64,000 bases of DNA from Candidatus Pantoea soli (GTDB lineage: Bacteria; Pseudomonadota; Gammaproteobacteria; Enterobacterales; Enterobacteriaceae), in the NCBI RefSeq assembly GCF_007833795.1, contig NZ_CP032702.1, positions 806,001-870,000 on the forward strand, written 5' to 3'. Shown here piece after piece: positions 45,256-54,293 of the stretch. The notes under the pieces were generated by a model. It was not told the DNA's origin and searched no databases. It saw only the letters and a program-made list of their open reading frames with translations. The position numbers and the translations under genes are program-made. Every line of letters starts with the position of its first letter. Position 1 is the stretch's first letter.

Positions 45256-46632
45256 TTACGTATCCGGTGTTGCGCTATTCTTCACAAACAGCGTGAGCTT
45301 ATCGCCCGGCTGAATGTCTTTCGCATCACTGTTCCAGCGCATCACATCGCGGGTGTTCACCCCGTGACGTTTTGCAATACTGGCAAAAGAATCACCCTTA
45401 CGCACACGATAGGTGATGCTGTTGCCGTTATCTGCCAGCTGCGAGGCCGTCGTGCTGCCGCCTGTGGTCAGCTTCTGACCAATGCGCACCGACGCGCTAC
45501 GCAGATTGTTCTGCTGTTTCAGTGTACTGACGCTAACGCCAAGCTTACTGGCGATGCCCGATAAGGTGTCGCCTTTCCGTACTGTATAACTGTTACCTGC
45601 CGCGCTGGCTTTCGCCATTTCGGTCGGCTGCACAGAGGCAATGTCACCGGAAGCCAGTGAGTTGCGCAGCTGAGCGACATGCGACTTCGGCACCATAATA
45701 TAGTGCGGTCCGTTTGGCGCCGTCGTGCCGTTTTTATAGCCCGCATTAAACGTCTTCAGCTTGCTGAGAGACATACCGGCCATATCGGCGGCCTGCGTCA
45801 GTTCAATCTGCTGTCCGACTTCAACCCGTGCCAGCGCACGGCTTTCGTTCGGGGTCGGCAGTTTGATACCGTAACGTTTGTTGTTCTTGAGAATATCACT
45901 CAAGGCCAGCATTTTCGGAACGTAGATTGTCGTTTCACGTGGCAGCGACAGATGCCAGAAGTCGGTCGGCTTACCGCGCGCCTTGTTCTGTTTAATCGCT
46001 TTCAGCACACGTCCTTCACCGCTGTTGTAGGCGGCAATGGTCAGTAACCAGTCACCGTCAAACATGCCGTTCAGACGCTGCATCATATCCAGCGCTACTT
46101 TCGTCGACGCCACCACATCCCGACGTCCGTCATACCATTGGTTCTGTTTCAAACCATAGTTTTTGCCCGTCTGCGCAACAATCTGCCAGATGCCAGCGGC
46201 ATTCGCAGAGGAGGTTGCGTGTGGGTCAAAAGCGCTCTCCACTATGGGTAGCAGTACCAGTTCCATCGGCATTTTACGTTTCTGTATCTGCTCGACAATC
46301 CAGTACATGTACGGCTCTGCCCGTAATGTTACATCGTGGAGATAGCTCTTATTTTTTAAATACTTTGTTTTTTGTTCGCGGATTCGCGGGTTTTCCGGAA
46401 TCCCCATCTTCAACTCGTCACTAATGTGATTCCAGAGATCAGTGTCTTGTGCGAGGCTGGTTCCATCGTCCTGCCAGCGCGGCGACAACAAGCGATCTCC
46501 GTACTTTCCATTTTCACCTTGACCAGCTGAAGACAGACTCTGGGCATGCTGTACGGGGATACTGGCGTCATTCCGTGAAGCCTGACATCCCACCAGCAAG
46601 ACCGAGGCGAGTAATATCGCTTTAGCCTTCAT
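45256..46632 (-). CDS. mltD: Membrane-bound lytic murein transglycosylase D
   Basis: MltD (458 aa; E. coli 452) cleaves peptidoglycan glycan strands to 1,6-anhydromuropeptides and is an outer-membrane lipoprotein. The start at 46632 gives MKAKAILLASVLLVGCQASR, with the lipobox cysteine at residue 16; a 39-residue in-frame extension was rejected. The SLT catalytic glutamate is Glu132 in LPIVESAFDPHATSSANAAG. Two C-terminal LysM domains (SYTVRKGDTLSGIASKLGVS and TYRVRKGDSFASIAKRHGVN) bind peptidoglycan. gloB lies upstream on the same strand. Confidence 0.97.
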   Translation of the reverse strand: MKAKAILLASVLLVGCQASRNDASIPVQHAQSLSSAGQGENGKYGDRLLSPRWQDDGTSLAQDTDLWNHISDELKMGIPENPRIREQKTKYLKNKSYLHDVTLRAEPYMYWIVEQIQKRKMPMELVLLPIVESAFDPHATSSANAAGIWQIVAQTGKNYGLKQNQWYDGRRDVVASTKVALDMMQRLNGMFDGDWLLTIAAYNSGEGRVLKAIKQNKARGKPTDFWHLSLPRETTIYVPKMLALSDILKNNKRYGIKLPTPNESRALARVEVGQQIELTQAADMAGMSLSKLKTFNAGYKNGTTAPNGPHYIMVPKSHVAQLRNSLASGDIASVQPTEMAKASAAGNSYTVRKGDTLSGIASKLGVSVSTLKQQNNLRSASVRIGQKLTTGGSTTASQLADNGNSITYRVRKGDSFASIAKRHGVNTRDVMRWNSDAKDIQPGDKLTLFVKNSATPDT

Positions 46633-46703
46633 GTGTGTGTCAATAGTTCGCTTAAAAGACGAGCAACTATACGTGAGGGGCAGACACAACACAACCCGAA
46701 AAA

Positions 46704-47459
46704 TCAAAAATGGTCTTTCTTCTCGCGTAGAACGGCGAATGTCTGCCATAACGGGGCTGATTCGATATTAGTGCCTAAAGCCTGTTTCAAATCAGCATCT
46801 TGCGTGCGAAGAAATAAATTTATTTCACGCTCTGTGGCCAGTTTTACCGGCAAAGTAGTCCGGTTTTCCGCGCGTAAGTCCTTAATTTGCTGGTATCTTG
46901 CCAGAATTTTCGGGTCATGAGGCAGAATAGCCGCAGCAAACTTCATATTGGATAAAGTATATTCATGCGCGCAGCAGACAAGCGTATCGTCCGGCAGTTG
47001 ATTAAGCTTTTGAAACGAATCGAACATTTGTTGCGCAGTCCCTTCGAAAAGGCGTCCGCAGCCGCCGGAAAACATCGTGTCGCCACAGAAAAGATAAGGT
47101 GAGCTGAAATATGAGATATGTCCTAAAGTGTGACCCGGCGTGGCGATAACGCGGAAGGTTAGTCCCAGTACGCTGATTTCATCGCCGTCCCTCAGCACTG
47201 TCTTTGCGCCTTTCCCGGCCGTTTCGTCGGGGCCGTACACATCCAGATCCGGGTAGTGCTGCAGCAGGTCAGCAACGCCGCCGACATGGTCCTGATGGTG
47301 ATGCGTCAGTAAAATCGCCACCGGCTGCCAGTGATTCGACTGAATTTTTTCCAGCACCGGCTGCGCTTCGCCCGGATCGACAATCAGGCACCGCCCGTTC
47401 TCGTCAGTCAGCGTCCAGATGTAGTTATCCTGCAATGCGGGAATACTGGTAAGATTCAT
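46704..47459 (-). CDS. gloB: Hydroxyacylglutathione hydrolase (glyoxalase II)
   Basis: GloB (251 aa, the E. coli length) hydrolyses S-lactoylglutathione to lactate and glutathione, the second step of methylglyoxal detoxification. The binuclear metal motif HxHxDH appears in [10 protein letters not shown]. Further ligands are in [21 protein letters not shown] and CAHEYTLSN. The start at 47459 ([15 protein letters not shown]) matches E. coli; two extra upstream codons were dropped. Divergent from yafS. Confidence 0.97.
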   Translation of the reverse strand: MNLTSIPALQDNYIWTLTDENGRCLIVDPGEAQPVLEKIQSNHWQPVAILLTHHHQDHVGGVADLLQHYPDLDVYGPDETAGKGAKTVLRDGDEISVLGLTFRVIATPGHTLGHISYFSSPYLFCGDTMFSGGCGRLFEGTAQQMFDSFQKLNQLPDDTLVCCAHEYTLSNMKFAAAILPHDPKILARYQQIKDLRAENRTTLPVKLATEREINLFLRTQDADLKQALGTNIESAPLWQTFAVLREKKDHF

Positions 47460-47499
47460 AAACACCTCTCAGGTCGTAGAAAAAGGAATAGGGTAGAGC

Positions 47500-48234
47500 A
47501 TGAAGCCAGCGAAAACACGCCAGATCCTGACTGCGCCGCGCTCCTGGAGCGACATGCCCTGGGGCGATTACTTTCGCGACGCGCTCACACAGCAGCTGCA
47601 GCCTTATCTGGGAAAGCTGTATGGCTTTCATATGCTTAAAATTGGCAGTCTTAGCGCAGAAATCAATACCCGACAGTGTGCAATATCCCATCAGGTCAAT
47701 GTGGGCAGCGAAGGCGAGGCGCTGCACGTCATTGCGCAGGCCACACAACTGCCGTTTGAATCGAAATCAATTGATGCCTGTCTGCTGGCACATACGCTGG
47801 CATGGAGCCAGGATCCGCATCGCGTTTTGCGTGAAGTGGATCGCATCCTGATTGACGATGGCTGGATGATCATCAGCGGCTTCAATCCGTTCAGCCTGCT
47901 GGGCATCAGCAAGGGGATCCCGGGGCTGCACCGTCGGGCGCCCTGGAGCGGGCGGATGTTCAGTCAGGTGCGTCTGCTGGACTGGCTGAGCCTGCTGAAT
48001 TATGAAGTGGTCTACCGTACGCGCTTCCAGGTGGTGCCGTGGCATCGTCAGGGCGGGAAGATGATCAGCGCACACCTGCCCGCGCTGGGCTGCCTGAACA
48101 TCGTGGTCGCGCGAAAACGCACGTTCCCGCTGACGCCCACTAAAATGAAAAAAACGCTAAGTAAAACGCAGCTGCGGCCGGCGGTGAACGCCACGCGCCA
48201 GTTTCGTGAAATGAACGATCAGGATTCCACCTGA
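47500..48234 (+). CDS. yafS: SAM-dependent methyltransferase YafS
   Basis: YafS (244 aa) matches the E. coli class I methyltransferase-fold protein of unknown substrate. Recognisable segments are [67 protein letters not shown] and [11 protein letters not shown]. Its last 16 bp overlap the convergent end of rnhA. Its C-terminal ~35 residues are basic and variable. Confidence 0.93.
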   Translation: MKPAKTRQILTAPRSWSDMPWGDYFRDALTQQLQPYLGKLYGFHMLKIGSLSAEINTRQCAISHQVNVGSEGEALHVIAQATQLPFESKSIDACLLAHTLAWSQDPHRVLREVDRILIDDGWMIISGFNPFSLLGISKGIPGLHRRAPWSGRMFSQVRLLDWLSLLNYEVVYRTRFQVVPWHRQGGKMISAHLPALGCLNIVVARKRTFPLTPTKMKKTLSKTQLRPAVNATRQFREMNDQDST

Positions 48235-48686
48235 TAACCGATATCTTCCAGGGAAGGGTTACCGGCAGCGTGGCGCGCCAGTTCATCACAGCGCTCGTTT
48301 TCCGGATGACCGGCATGGCCCTTCACCCATTCCCAGCGGATATCGTGTGTGCTGAGTGCGGCGTCTAGTCGCTGCCACAGATCGACATTTTTCACCGGCT
48401 TTTTTTCTGCGGTTTTCCAGCCACGTTTTTTCCAGTTGTGGATCCAGCTGGTAATGCCCTGACGCACATACTGACTGTCGGTGCTGATCACCACTTCGCA
48501 GGGCTGCGTCAGCGCTTCCAGCGCCACAATCGCCGCCATTAGCTCCATACGGTTATTGGTTGTCAGGCGATAACCGGCGCTGAACAATTTTTCATGCTGG
48601 CGATAACGTAAAATGGCACCGTAGCCGCCGGGGCCGGGATTGCCCAGGCAGGATCCGTCGGTGAATATTTCTACCTGTTTGCGCAT
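48219..48686 (-). CDS. rnhA: Ribonuclease HI
   Basis: RNase HI (155 aa, the E. coli length) degrades RNA in RNA-DNA hybrids and limits R-loops. The four catalytic acids are at the E. coli positions: Asp10 in [17 protein letters not shown], Glu48 in NNRMELMAA, Asp70 in [10 protein letters not shown] and Asp134 in NERCDELAR. It is divergent from dnaQ with a 53-bp gap, the classical overlapping-promoter arrangement. Confidence 0.98.
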   Translation of the reverse strand: MRKQVEIFTDGSCLGNPGPGGYGAILRYRQHEKLFSAGYRLTTNNRMELMAAIVALEALTQPCEVVISTDSQYVRQGITSWIHNWKKRGWKTAEKKPVKNVDLWQRLDAALSTHDIRWEWVKGHAGHPENERCDELARHAAGNPSLEDIGYQVES

Positions 48687-48739
48687 CTCTGGTAGACTTC
48701 CTTCTGAAAAAACGCCAAGTCTGACATAAAACGAGTCCT

Positions 48740-49471
48740 ATGAGCACTGCAAATAACCGCCAGATCGTCCTTGATACCGAAACCACCGGCATGAATATGA
48801 TCGGGGTCCATTATGAAGGTCATCGCATCATCGAAATCGGTGCGGTTGAAGTGATCAACCGTCGCCTCACCGGCAACAACTTCCATATGTATCTCAAGCC
48901 GGACCGGCTGGTGGATCCGGAAGCCTTCGGCGTGCACGGGATTGCCGATGAGTTTCTGGCTGACAAGCCGACCTTTGCCCAAATCGCCGATGAGTTTCTG
49001 GACTATATCCGCGGCGCGGAACTGGTGATCCACAACGCGTCGTTCGATATCGGCTTCATGGATTATGAATTCGGCATGCTGCAGCGGGATATCGGTAAAA
49101 CCGAAACCTTCTGTCGCATTACGGATAGCCTGGCGATGGCGCGGAAAATGTTCCCCGGCAAGCGCAACAGCCTGGATGCGCTGTGTAACCGCTATGAGAT
49201 TGATAACAGCAAGCGTACGCTGCACGGCGCGCTGCTGGATGCCGAAATTCTGGCGGAGGTGTTCCTGGCGATGACCGGCGGTCAGACATCGCTGGCCTTT
49301 TCGCAGGAAGGGGAGCAGAGCAACCAGAACGCAGGCGAGCATATCCAGCGTATCACCCGCCCCAGCGCCGGCCTGCGCGTGGTCAGCGCCAGCGATGAGG
49401 AGATTGCCGCCCATGAAAGCCGGCTTGATTTGGTGCTGAAAAAAGGGGGCAGCTGTCTGTGGCGCGCCTGA
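48740..49471 (+). CDS. dnaQ: DNA polymerase III epsilon subunit (proofreading exonuclease)
   Basis: DnaQ (243 aa, the E. coli length) is the 3'-5' exonuclease of the replicase, bound to DnaE. Exo I is VLDTETTGMN (Asp12, Glu14), Exo II is VIHNASFDIGFMDYE and Exo III is RTLHGALLDAEILAEV. The beta-clamp-binding motif QTSLAF follows, and the C-terminal alpha-binding segment ends ...KKGGSCLWRA. tRNA-Asp lies 134 bp downstream. Confidence 0.98.
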   Translation: MSTANNRQIVLDTETTGMNMIGVHYEGHRIIEIGAVEVINRRLTGNNFHMYLKPDRLVDPEAFGVHGIADEFLADKPTFAQIADEFLDYIRGAELVIHNASFDIGFMDYEFGMLQRDIGKTETFCRITDSLAMARKMFPGKRNSLDALCNRYEIDNSKRTLHGALLDAEILAEVFLAMTGGQTSLAFSQEGEQSNQNAGEHIQRITRPSAGLRVVSASDEEIAAHESRLDLVLKKGGSCLWRA

Positions 49472-49546
49472 AGCCGCTGATTTTGCGCGGAAAAACAGCG
49501 TTAAGATGAAAAAAACGCCAGTCGACACACTCTGTTATAAAAAGCG

Positions 49547-49575
49547 TTGACGGCGCCGGAGGCTGCCATTAATAT
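49547..49575 (+). promoter_or_regulatory. Promoter of the second tRNA-Asp
   Basis: TTGACG, 17 bp, then TAATAT, followed by GCGCCTCG, a GC-rich discriminator typical of stringently controlled tRNA promoters. It lies 30 bp before the tRNA. Confidence 0.85.
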
Positions 49576-49605
49576 GCGCCTCGTTCCCGACGGGGAACAA
49601 AGCGC

Positions 49606-49682
49606 GGAGCGGTAGTTCAGTTGGTTAGAATACCTGCCTGTCACGCAGGGGGTCGCGGGTTCGAGCCCCGTCCGTTCCGCCA
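49606..49682 (+). tRNA. aspV: tRNA-Asp (anticodon GTC)
   Basis: A 77-nt tRNA identical to the rRNA-operon copy at 41,716, with GGAGCGG/CCGTTCC acceptor stem, CTGTCAC anticodon loop and encoded CCA. It follows dnaQ as aspV does in E. coli. It marks the right-hand end of the shared gene order; everything after it is accessory. Confidence 0.97.
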
Positions 49683-49693
49683 ACTTTTTAAAG

Positions 49694-49722
49694 AAGCCGA
49701 TGCAGAAATGCATCGGCTTTTT
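49694..49722 (+). terminator. Terminator of tRNA-Asp
   Basis: AAGCCGATGCA-GAAA-TGCATCGGCTT followed by TTT. A perfect 11-bp stem, 11 bases after the tRNA. Confidence 0.92.
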
Positions 49723-49760
49723 GCTTTTCTGGCCGGCCCGCCCGGCCTGACGGTTATGTC

Positions 49761-51251
49761 TTACTCCTTCTGCATCGCCACTTCCTGACGATAAACGGCC
49801 ACCGGCACCTCGCGTTCGGCGCGCGCCAGCCAGCGATAGCAGCCTGCACCCAGCGCCACGCCAATAAACCAGCTGAAGTTTGCCACTGCGTGCAGCGCCG
49901 GAATAAAGCTGATCACCAGGCAGATACCGGTTGCCGGTACCAGCGCGGCAATGGCTTTCGGGTTGAAGCCACTGCGATACCAGTAGCGGCCCTTTGGCGT
50001 GTCATCAAACAGGTCGTCCACGTAAACCCGGCTGCGTTTAATCAGGTAAAAATCCGCAATCAGAATGCCAAACAGTGGCCCGATAAAGGAGCCCAGCACG
50101 TCCAGCGTATAGTGAATCAGTTCCGGTGACTGGAACAGGTTCCACGGCGTCAGCAGCACCGAGCCCACCGCGGCGATCATACCGCCCGTGCGGAAGCTGA
50201 TTTTCTGCGGTGAACAGTTGGAGAAGTCAAACGCCGGCGAAACAAAGTTCGCTACGATATTGATGCCGATCGTGGCGGTAATCATGGTGAGCAGGCCGAT
50301 AGCCACTGCCACATCGTTACCGACCATACTCACGGTTTCAATCGGATCGGTGATCATGCGGCCAAACAGCGACTGCGTGCCGGAGACAATCACCACCGTC
50401 ACAACAGAGAACAGCAGGAAGTTAAACGGCAGGCCCCAGCGATTGCCGCGACGAATTTCTCCCATGCTGCTGGCATAGCGCGAAAAGTCGCCGAAGTTAA
50501 GCAGCGGGCCGGAAAAGTAAGAGACCACCAGCGCCGTGGCGGTGATCATCTGCCACGTCTGCTCACCGGCGCTGAGCGATTTGCTGGCCAGGGTAAACGA
50601 GATCCCCTCAAAGCCAGTTTTGTATACAATCCAGCCGGCCAGCGCCACCATGACCACGTAGACCGCCGGGCCAGCCACATCAATAAAGCGTTTAATGGCG
50701 CTCATGCCATGCCAGAACACCATAGCCTGCAGCAGCCACATTACGCCGAAACAGCACCAGCCCAGCAGCGATAAACCCAGCCAGCTGCTCTGCGTCAGGC
50801 TGCTCAGGGAGGGATAAAACTTCAGCAGCACCAGCATCAGCGCATTGGCCGCCAGATAGGTCTGGATGCCATACCATGCAAAGGCGATCAGGCCGCGTAT
50901 CACGGCAGGAATATTGGCACCGAACACACCAAACGCCTGACGTGAGATAACGGCATAAGGCACGCCTGCCATCTGGCTGGGTTTCGCCACCAGATTCGCG
51001 CACAGCTGAACAATGCAGATACCGGCCAGCAGGCACAGCAGCACCTGCCAGCTCGCCAGCCCAAGCGTAAAGAAGCTGGCTGCCACGACGTAGCCGCCCA
51101 TGCTGTGCACATCGGACATCCAGAATGAAAAAATGTTGTACCACGACCAGTTCTGGTTGCGCGTCGGAGCGAGGTCTTCGTTACACAGACGCGGACTGTA
51201 GCGGGCATGGGCAGCGGTCGCCCCGGCGTTAACCTGAGATTGATTTGGCAT
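49761..51251 (-). CDS. NCS1-family permease, probable allantoin transporter
   Basis: A 496-aa inner-membrane protein with about 12 hydrophobic segments, of the nucleobase:cation symporter-1 family (allantoin, hydantoin, uracil and cytosine carriers). The start at 51251 (MPNQSQVNAGATAAHARYSP) follows GAGGAGCAGGTTTC; the frame is open 80 codons further but without a better start. The family N-terminus is NEDLAPTRNQNWSWYNIFSF with WMSDVHSMGGYVVAASFF; GIQTYLAANALMLVLLKF and the cytosolic end AREREVPVAVYR also fit. Divergent from hpxS and next to allantoin genes, so allantoin is the likely substrate; uracil or hydantoin cannot be excluded by sequence alone. Confidence 0.85.
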   Translation of the reverse strand: MPNQSQVNAGATAAHARYSPRLCNEDLAPTRNQNWSWYNIFSFWMSDVHSMGGYVVAASFFTLGLASWQVLLCLLAGICIVQLCANLVAKPSQMAGVPYAVISRQAFGVFGANIPAVIRGLIAFAWYGIQTYLAANALMLVLLKFYPSLSSLTQSSWLGLSLLGWCCFGVMWLLQAMVFWHGMSAIKRFIDVAGPAVYVVMVALAGWIVYKTGFEGISFTLASKSLSAGEQTWQMITATALVVSYFSGPLLNFGDFSRYASSMGEIRRGNRWGLPFNFLLFSVVTVVIVSGTQSLFGRMITDPIETVSMVGNDVAVAIGLLTMITATIGINIVANFVSPAFDFSNCSPQKISFRTGGMIAAVGSVLLTPWNLFQSPELIHYTLDVLGSFIGPLFGILIADFYLIKRSRVYVDDLFDDTPKGRYWYRSGFNPKAIAALVPATGICLVISFIPALHAVANFSWFIGVALGAGCYRWLARAEREVPVAVYRQEVAMQKE

Positions 51252-51305
51252 GAAACCTGCTCCTCTGACTGCATGGAAAAAATTAATGACGTTGTGCAAC
51301 GGTAT

Positions 51306-51321
51306 TGCAGGAATCAGGCCA
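51306..51321 (-). promoter_or_regulatory. Candidate sigma-54 promoter of the permease
   Basis: On the minus strand TGGCCTGATTCCTGCA has GG-N10-GC spacing and matches 13 of 16 positions of TGGCACGNNNNTTGCA when the N positions are counted as matches. Transcription would start about 43 bp before the permease ATG. Confidence 0.45.
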
Positions 51322-51333
51322 GCTTTGATTTTC

Positions 51334-51363
51334 TGTATACAAAAAATCGATTTCACGTATACG
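51334..51363. promoter_or_regulatory. Paired GTATAC operator-like motif in the permease/hpxS gap
   Basis: TGTATACA (51334-51341) and CGTATACG (51356-51363) are two palindromic 8-mers with centres exactly 22 bp apart, two helical turns, so they lie on the same DNA face. They sit between the divergent permease and hpxS genes and are a natural candidate for binding by the GntR-family HpxS. Confidence 0.5.
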
Positions 51364-51398
51364 ATGTGCACAGGGACACTGACTGACCGGAGCCGGTA

Positions 51399-52121
51399 AT
51401 GAAGAGTGAAACAGGCCAGAAAGCCGCGGCCGACCTGAACGACAAAGACGAAGTGATATATCAGGCGTTGCTGAACGCCATTGTGGAACACCAGTTACCG
51501 CCAGGCAGCAAACTGCCGGAAGAAGCCCTGGCAGAGGTATTCGGCGTAAGCCGCACCGGTATCCGCAAAGTGCTGCAGCGCCTCGCGGCAGTGCAAATGG
51601 TCACGCTGTCGCCCAGACGTGGTGCACAGGTTGCTACGCCAGGCGTGGAGGAGGCGCGCGATATCTTCGCCACGCGCAGTCTGCTGGAGTGTGCCAACCT
51701 GCCTGCGGTACTGGCCCACCTGCAGCCGCCGCACCTGGCGGCGCTCACGCGCTTAATTGAAGAAGAAGAGCAGGCCCATGCGCAGCATGACGGTGCCGCA
51801 GCAATTCGCCTTTCTGCTGCTTTCCACATTCAGCTGCAGGCCATCTCCGGCAACCAGGTGCTGACGGAAATGGTTACCGGGCTGACGCAGCGCTCTTCGC
51901 TGGTGATTGCCGCCTGGGGCGCGCCCTGGCAGCGTGGCTGCCGCTGCGATCATCACGATCGTCTGGTGGATCTGCTGCGACAGAACGATCTGCCGGCGCT
52001 GACGGCCGCGCTGCAACAGCATTTTGAACACATCATCGCCAGCCTGCACTTTGAGCGCAGCGGCGAAACCCTGCCTGATTTCTCCCGGTTATTTGCCGGT
52101 CATAAAGGAGCGGCATCATGA
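51399..52121 (+). CDS. hpxS: GntR-family regulator of allantoin genes, HpxS-like
   Basis: A 240-aa FadR-type GntR regulator. The N-terminal winged helix-turn-helix (residues ~18-85) contains LPPGSKLPEEALAEVFGVSR and TGIRKVLQRLAAVQMV. The C-terminal FCD all-helical effector domain has probable metal ligands in AAFHIQLQAISGN and DHHDRLVDLLRQND. It overlaps hpxA by 4 bp (ATGA), forming hpxS-hpxA-hpxB as in Klebsiella, where HpxS controls that operon. The effector, probably allantoin or a breakdown product, is inferred. Confidence 0.8.
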   Translation: MKSETGQKAAADLNDKDEVIYQALLNAIVEHQLPPGSKLPEEALAEVFGVSRTGIRKVLQRLAAVQMVTLSPRRGAQVATPGVEEARDIFATRSLLECANLPAVLAHLQPPHLAALTRLIEEEEQAHAQHDGAAAIRLSAAFHIQLQAISGNQVLTEMVTGLTQRSSLVIAAWGAPWQRGCRCDHHDRLVDLLRQNDLPALTAALQQHFEHIIASLHFERSGETLPDFSRLFAGHKGAAS

Positions 52122-52849
52122 GCCTGATCCAGGTAATCAACCCCAATACCAGCGCGGCAATGACCGAAACCATCGGCGCTGCGGCGCGTGCGGTGGCGGC
52201 ACCGGGCACGGAAATTATTGCAGTCTGTCCGCGCCATGGCGTGCCTTCAATTGAAGGGCATTTTGATGAAGCGATTGCTGCCGTAGGCGTGCTGGAGCAG
52301 GTCGCGCTGGGGAAAGCGCAGGGCGTCAATGGCCATGTGATTGCCTGTTTTGGCGATCCGGGGCTGCTGGCCGCGCGCGAACTGGCGAGCGGGCCGGTTA
52401 TTGGTATTGCTGAAGCGGCGATGCATACCGCCACGCTGGTGGCGACGCGATTTTCTATCGTCACCACGTTGCCGCGCACGCTGATCATCGCCCGCCATCT
52501 GCTGCAGCAGTATGGTTTTACCCATCACTGTGCGGCGCTGCATGCTATCGATCTGCCGGTGCTGGCGCTGGAGGATGGCAGCGGCATCGCCCAGGAGAGA
52601 GTACGCCAGCGCTGCATTCAGGCTAAGCGGGAAGATGGCAGTGGGGCAATCGTGCTGGGCTGTGGTGGCATGGCGGCGCTGGCGCAGGAACTTACCCGCG
52701 AGCTGGGCATGCCGGTGATTGATGGCGTGAGTGCGGCGGTGAAAATGGTGGAGTCGCTGGTGGCGCTTGGCTTTGGCACCAGCAAACAGGGCGATCTCGA
52801 TTATCCACGACAAAAACCGCTCAGTGGGCCATTTCAGCACCTAAACTAA
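52118..52849 (+). CDS. hpxA: Allantoin racemase
   Basis: A 243-aa aspartate/hydantoin racemase-fold enzyme. The two catalytic cysteines fit Cys77 in GHVIACFGDPGL and Cys182 in AIVLGCGGMAAL. The N-terminal INPNTSAAMTETIG is the substrate-binding loop of hydantoin and allantoin racemases. Its place between hpxS and an allantoinase argues for interconversion of (R)- and (S)-allantoin rather than a generic hydantoin role. Translationally coupled to hpxS. Confidence 0.85.
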   Translation: MSLIQVINPNTSAAMTETIGAAARAVAAPGTEIIAVCPRHGVPSIEGHFDEAIAAVGVLEQVALGKAQGVNGHVIACFGDPGLLAARELASGPVIGIAEAAMHTATLVATRFSIVTTLPRTLIIARHLLQQYGFTHHCAALHAIDLPVLALEDGSGIAQERVRQRCIQAKREDGSGAIVLGCGGMAALAQELTRELGMPVIDGVSAAVKMVESLVALGFGTSKQGDLDYPRQKPLSGPFQHLN

Positions 52850-52884
52850 GGGCTGGTTGAGGACTGATCACAGGAACTTGCAGA

Positions 52885-53844
52885 ATGAGCGACGTATCTG
52901 AAAAGAAAGAGTACAGCTTCAACAAAAACTACCCGCGTGACCTGATTGGCTACGCCGGGCAGCCGCCGCATGCACAGTGGCCCGGCAACGCCCGCGTTGC
53001 CGTGCAGTTTGTGCTGAATTATGAAGAAGGCGCGGAAAACAGCGTGCTGCATGGTGATGCCGGCTCCGAGCAGTTTCTTTCCGATATCATCGGGGCGGCC
53101 AGCTATGCCGACCGGCATATGTCAATGGAGTCGCTGTATGAGTATGGCTCGCGCGCCGGATTCTGGCGGATTCATCAGGCGTTTCAGCAGCGCGGGCTGC
53201 CGCTGACCATTTTCGGCGTGGCGATGGCGCTGGCACGCCATCCGGATATTGTCGCGGCGATCAAAGCGGCGGATTACGACGTGGTCAGCCACGGCTGGCG
53301 CTGGATCCACTATCAGGGCATGGATGCAAAAACCGAGCGGCAGCATATGCAACAGGCGGTGGATGTGCTGACCGATCTGTTTGGTAAAGCTCCGACCGGC
53401 TGGTATACGGGACGCGACAGCCCGAACACGCGCCGGCTGGTGGTGGAGCAGGGCGGCTTCAGCTACGACAGTGACAACTACGGTGACGACCTGCCGTTCT
53501 GGACCCAGGTGACCTGTCAGGACGGGACGGTGAAGCCGCATCTGATCATCCCGTATACGCTGGAGTGCAATGACATGCGCTTTGCCACGCCGCAGGGTTT
53601 CAATACCGCAGAGCAGTTCTTTACCTATCTGCGTGATACGTTCGATGTGCTGTATGAAGAGGGAGAAAGCGCGCCGAAGATGATGTCGGTAGGCATGCAC
53701 TGCCGCCTGCTGGGACGGCCGGGTAAATTCCGCGCGCTGCAGCGTTTTCTTGATCACATTCAGCAGTATGACGATGTGTGGATCTGTACCCGCCAGCAGA
53801 TTGCCGATCACTGGATTAGCACGCACCCGGCACCGGCGGTTTAA
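52885..53844 (+). CDS. hpxB: Allantoinase, PuuE polysaccharide-deacetylase type
   Basis: A 319-aa protein of the PuuE group, the cofactor-independent allantoinases of the polysaccharide deacetylase (NodB) fold, unrelated to amidohydrolase-type AllB. It opens allantoin to allantoate. Family landmarks are YPRDLIGYAGQPPHAQWPG, VQFVLNYEEGAENSVLHGD, DVVSHGWRWIHYQGM, TGWYTGRDSPNTRRLV and MMSVGMHCRLLGRPG. It is 35 bp after hpxA, completing hpxSAB, and converges with hpxZ across a hairpin. Confidence 0.9.
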   Translation: MSDVSEKKEYSFNKNYPRDLIGYAGQPPHAQWPGNARVAVQFVLNYEEGAENSVLHGDAGSEQFLSDIIGAASYADRHMSMESLYEYGSRAGFWRIHQAFQQRGLPLTIFGVAMALARHPDIVAAIKAADYDVVSHGWRWIHYQGMDAKTERQHMQQAVDVLTDLFGKAPTGWYTGRDSPNTRRLVVEQGGFSYDSDNYGDDLPFWTQVTCQDGTVKPHLIIPYTLECNDMRFATPQGFNTAEQFFTYLRDTFDVLYEEGESAPKMMSVGMHCRLLGRPGKFRALQRFLDHIQQYDDVWICTRQQIADHWISTHPAPAV

Positions 53845-53877
53845 TCCTGCCGCACAGCCGGTAATGCCACACGGCCA

Positions 53878-53898
53878 CCGGGCTGGTTATCAGCCCGG
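53878..53898 (+). terminator. Hairpin between convergent hpxB and hpxZ
   Basis: Perfect CCGGGCTG / CAGCCCGG stem with a 5-base loop followed by CTTGCGTTT on the plus strand. The T-run is poor, so termination strength is uncertain. Confidence 0.55.
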
Positions 53899-53906
53899 CT
53901 TGCGTT

Positions 53907-54293
53907 TCAGCTCATCAGGCTGACCTGAGCGGCTACAATGCGCCAGCCGTCAGCCATTCTGACCCACGTCTGCTGCTGCCGTCCGATTTTCGCCACGCCT
54001 TCGCGGGTGAATTCGGTGCTGCACACCGCATAATCGTCGCCGAAGGTGGTGATGACGGTGTTACGCAGCGTGCGCGCCAGGCCCTGCGAGGGGCGTGCCG
54101 CGCGGAAAGCGCGTATCGCTTCAATACCGTATAAATTCTCCCCCGCGCCGAGACGAACCGTGCGCGCCTCATGCCAGAACAATGCGTCCAGCGTTGCCAC
54201 ATCATTGGTGACCAGCGCCTGCTCATAGCGGTAAAACGCCGCGCGTACTTCAGCCAGCACTGCTGGTTGATCAATCTGTTCAGGTGTCATCAT
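53907..54293 (-). CDS. hpxZ: HpxZ, DUF3225 (SnoaL/NTF2-like) protein
   Basis: A 128-aa NTF2-fold protein matching the DUF3225/AtzH family (FYRYEQALVTNDVATLDALF, VRLGAGENLYGIEAIRAFRA, RTLRNTVITTFGDDYAVCST). In Klebsiella it is the last gene of hpxWXYZ; the related AtzH of cyanuric acid degraders acts on a small dicarboxyurea-type compound, so a role on an unstable oxalurate-pathway intermediate is likely but unproved. Its start overlaps the end of hpxY by 4 bp. Confidence 0.82.
   Translation of the reverse strand: MMTPEQIDQPAVLAEVRAAFYRYEQALVTNDVATLDALFWHEARTVRLGAGENLYGIEAIRAFRAARPSQGLARTLRNTVITTFGDDYAVCSTEFTREGVAKIGRQQQTWVRMADGWRIVAAQVSLMS

Noticed and set aside
49600..51500. Integrase or prophage at aspV
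   Set aside because: No recombinase, phage gene or direct repeat of the tRNA end is visible up to the permease.
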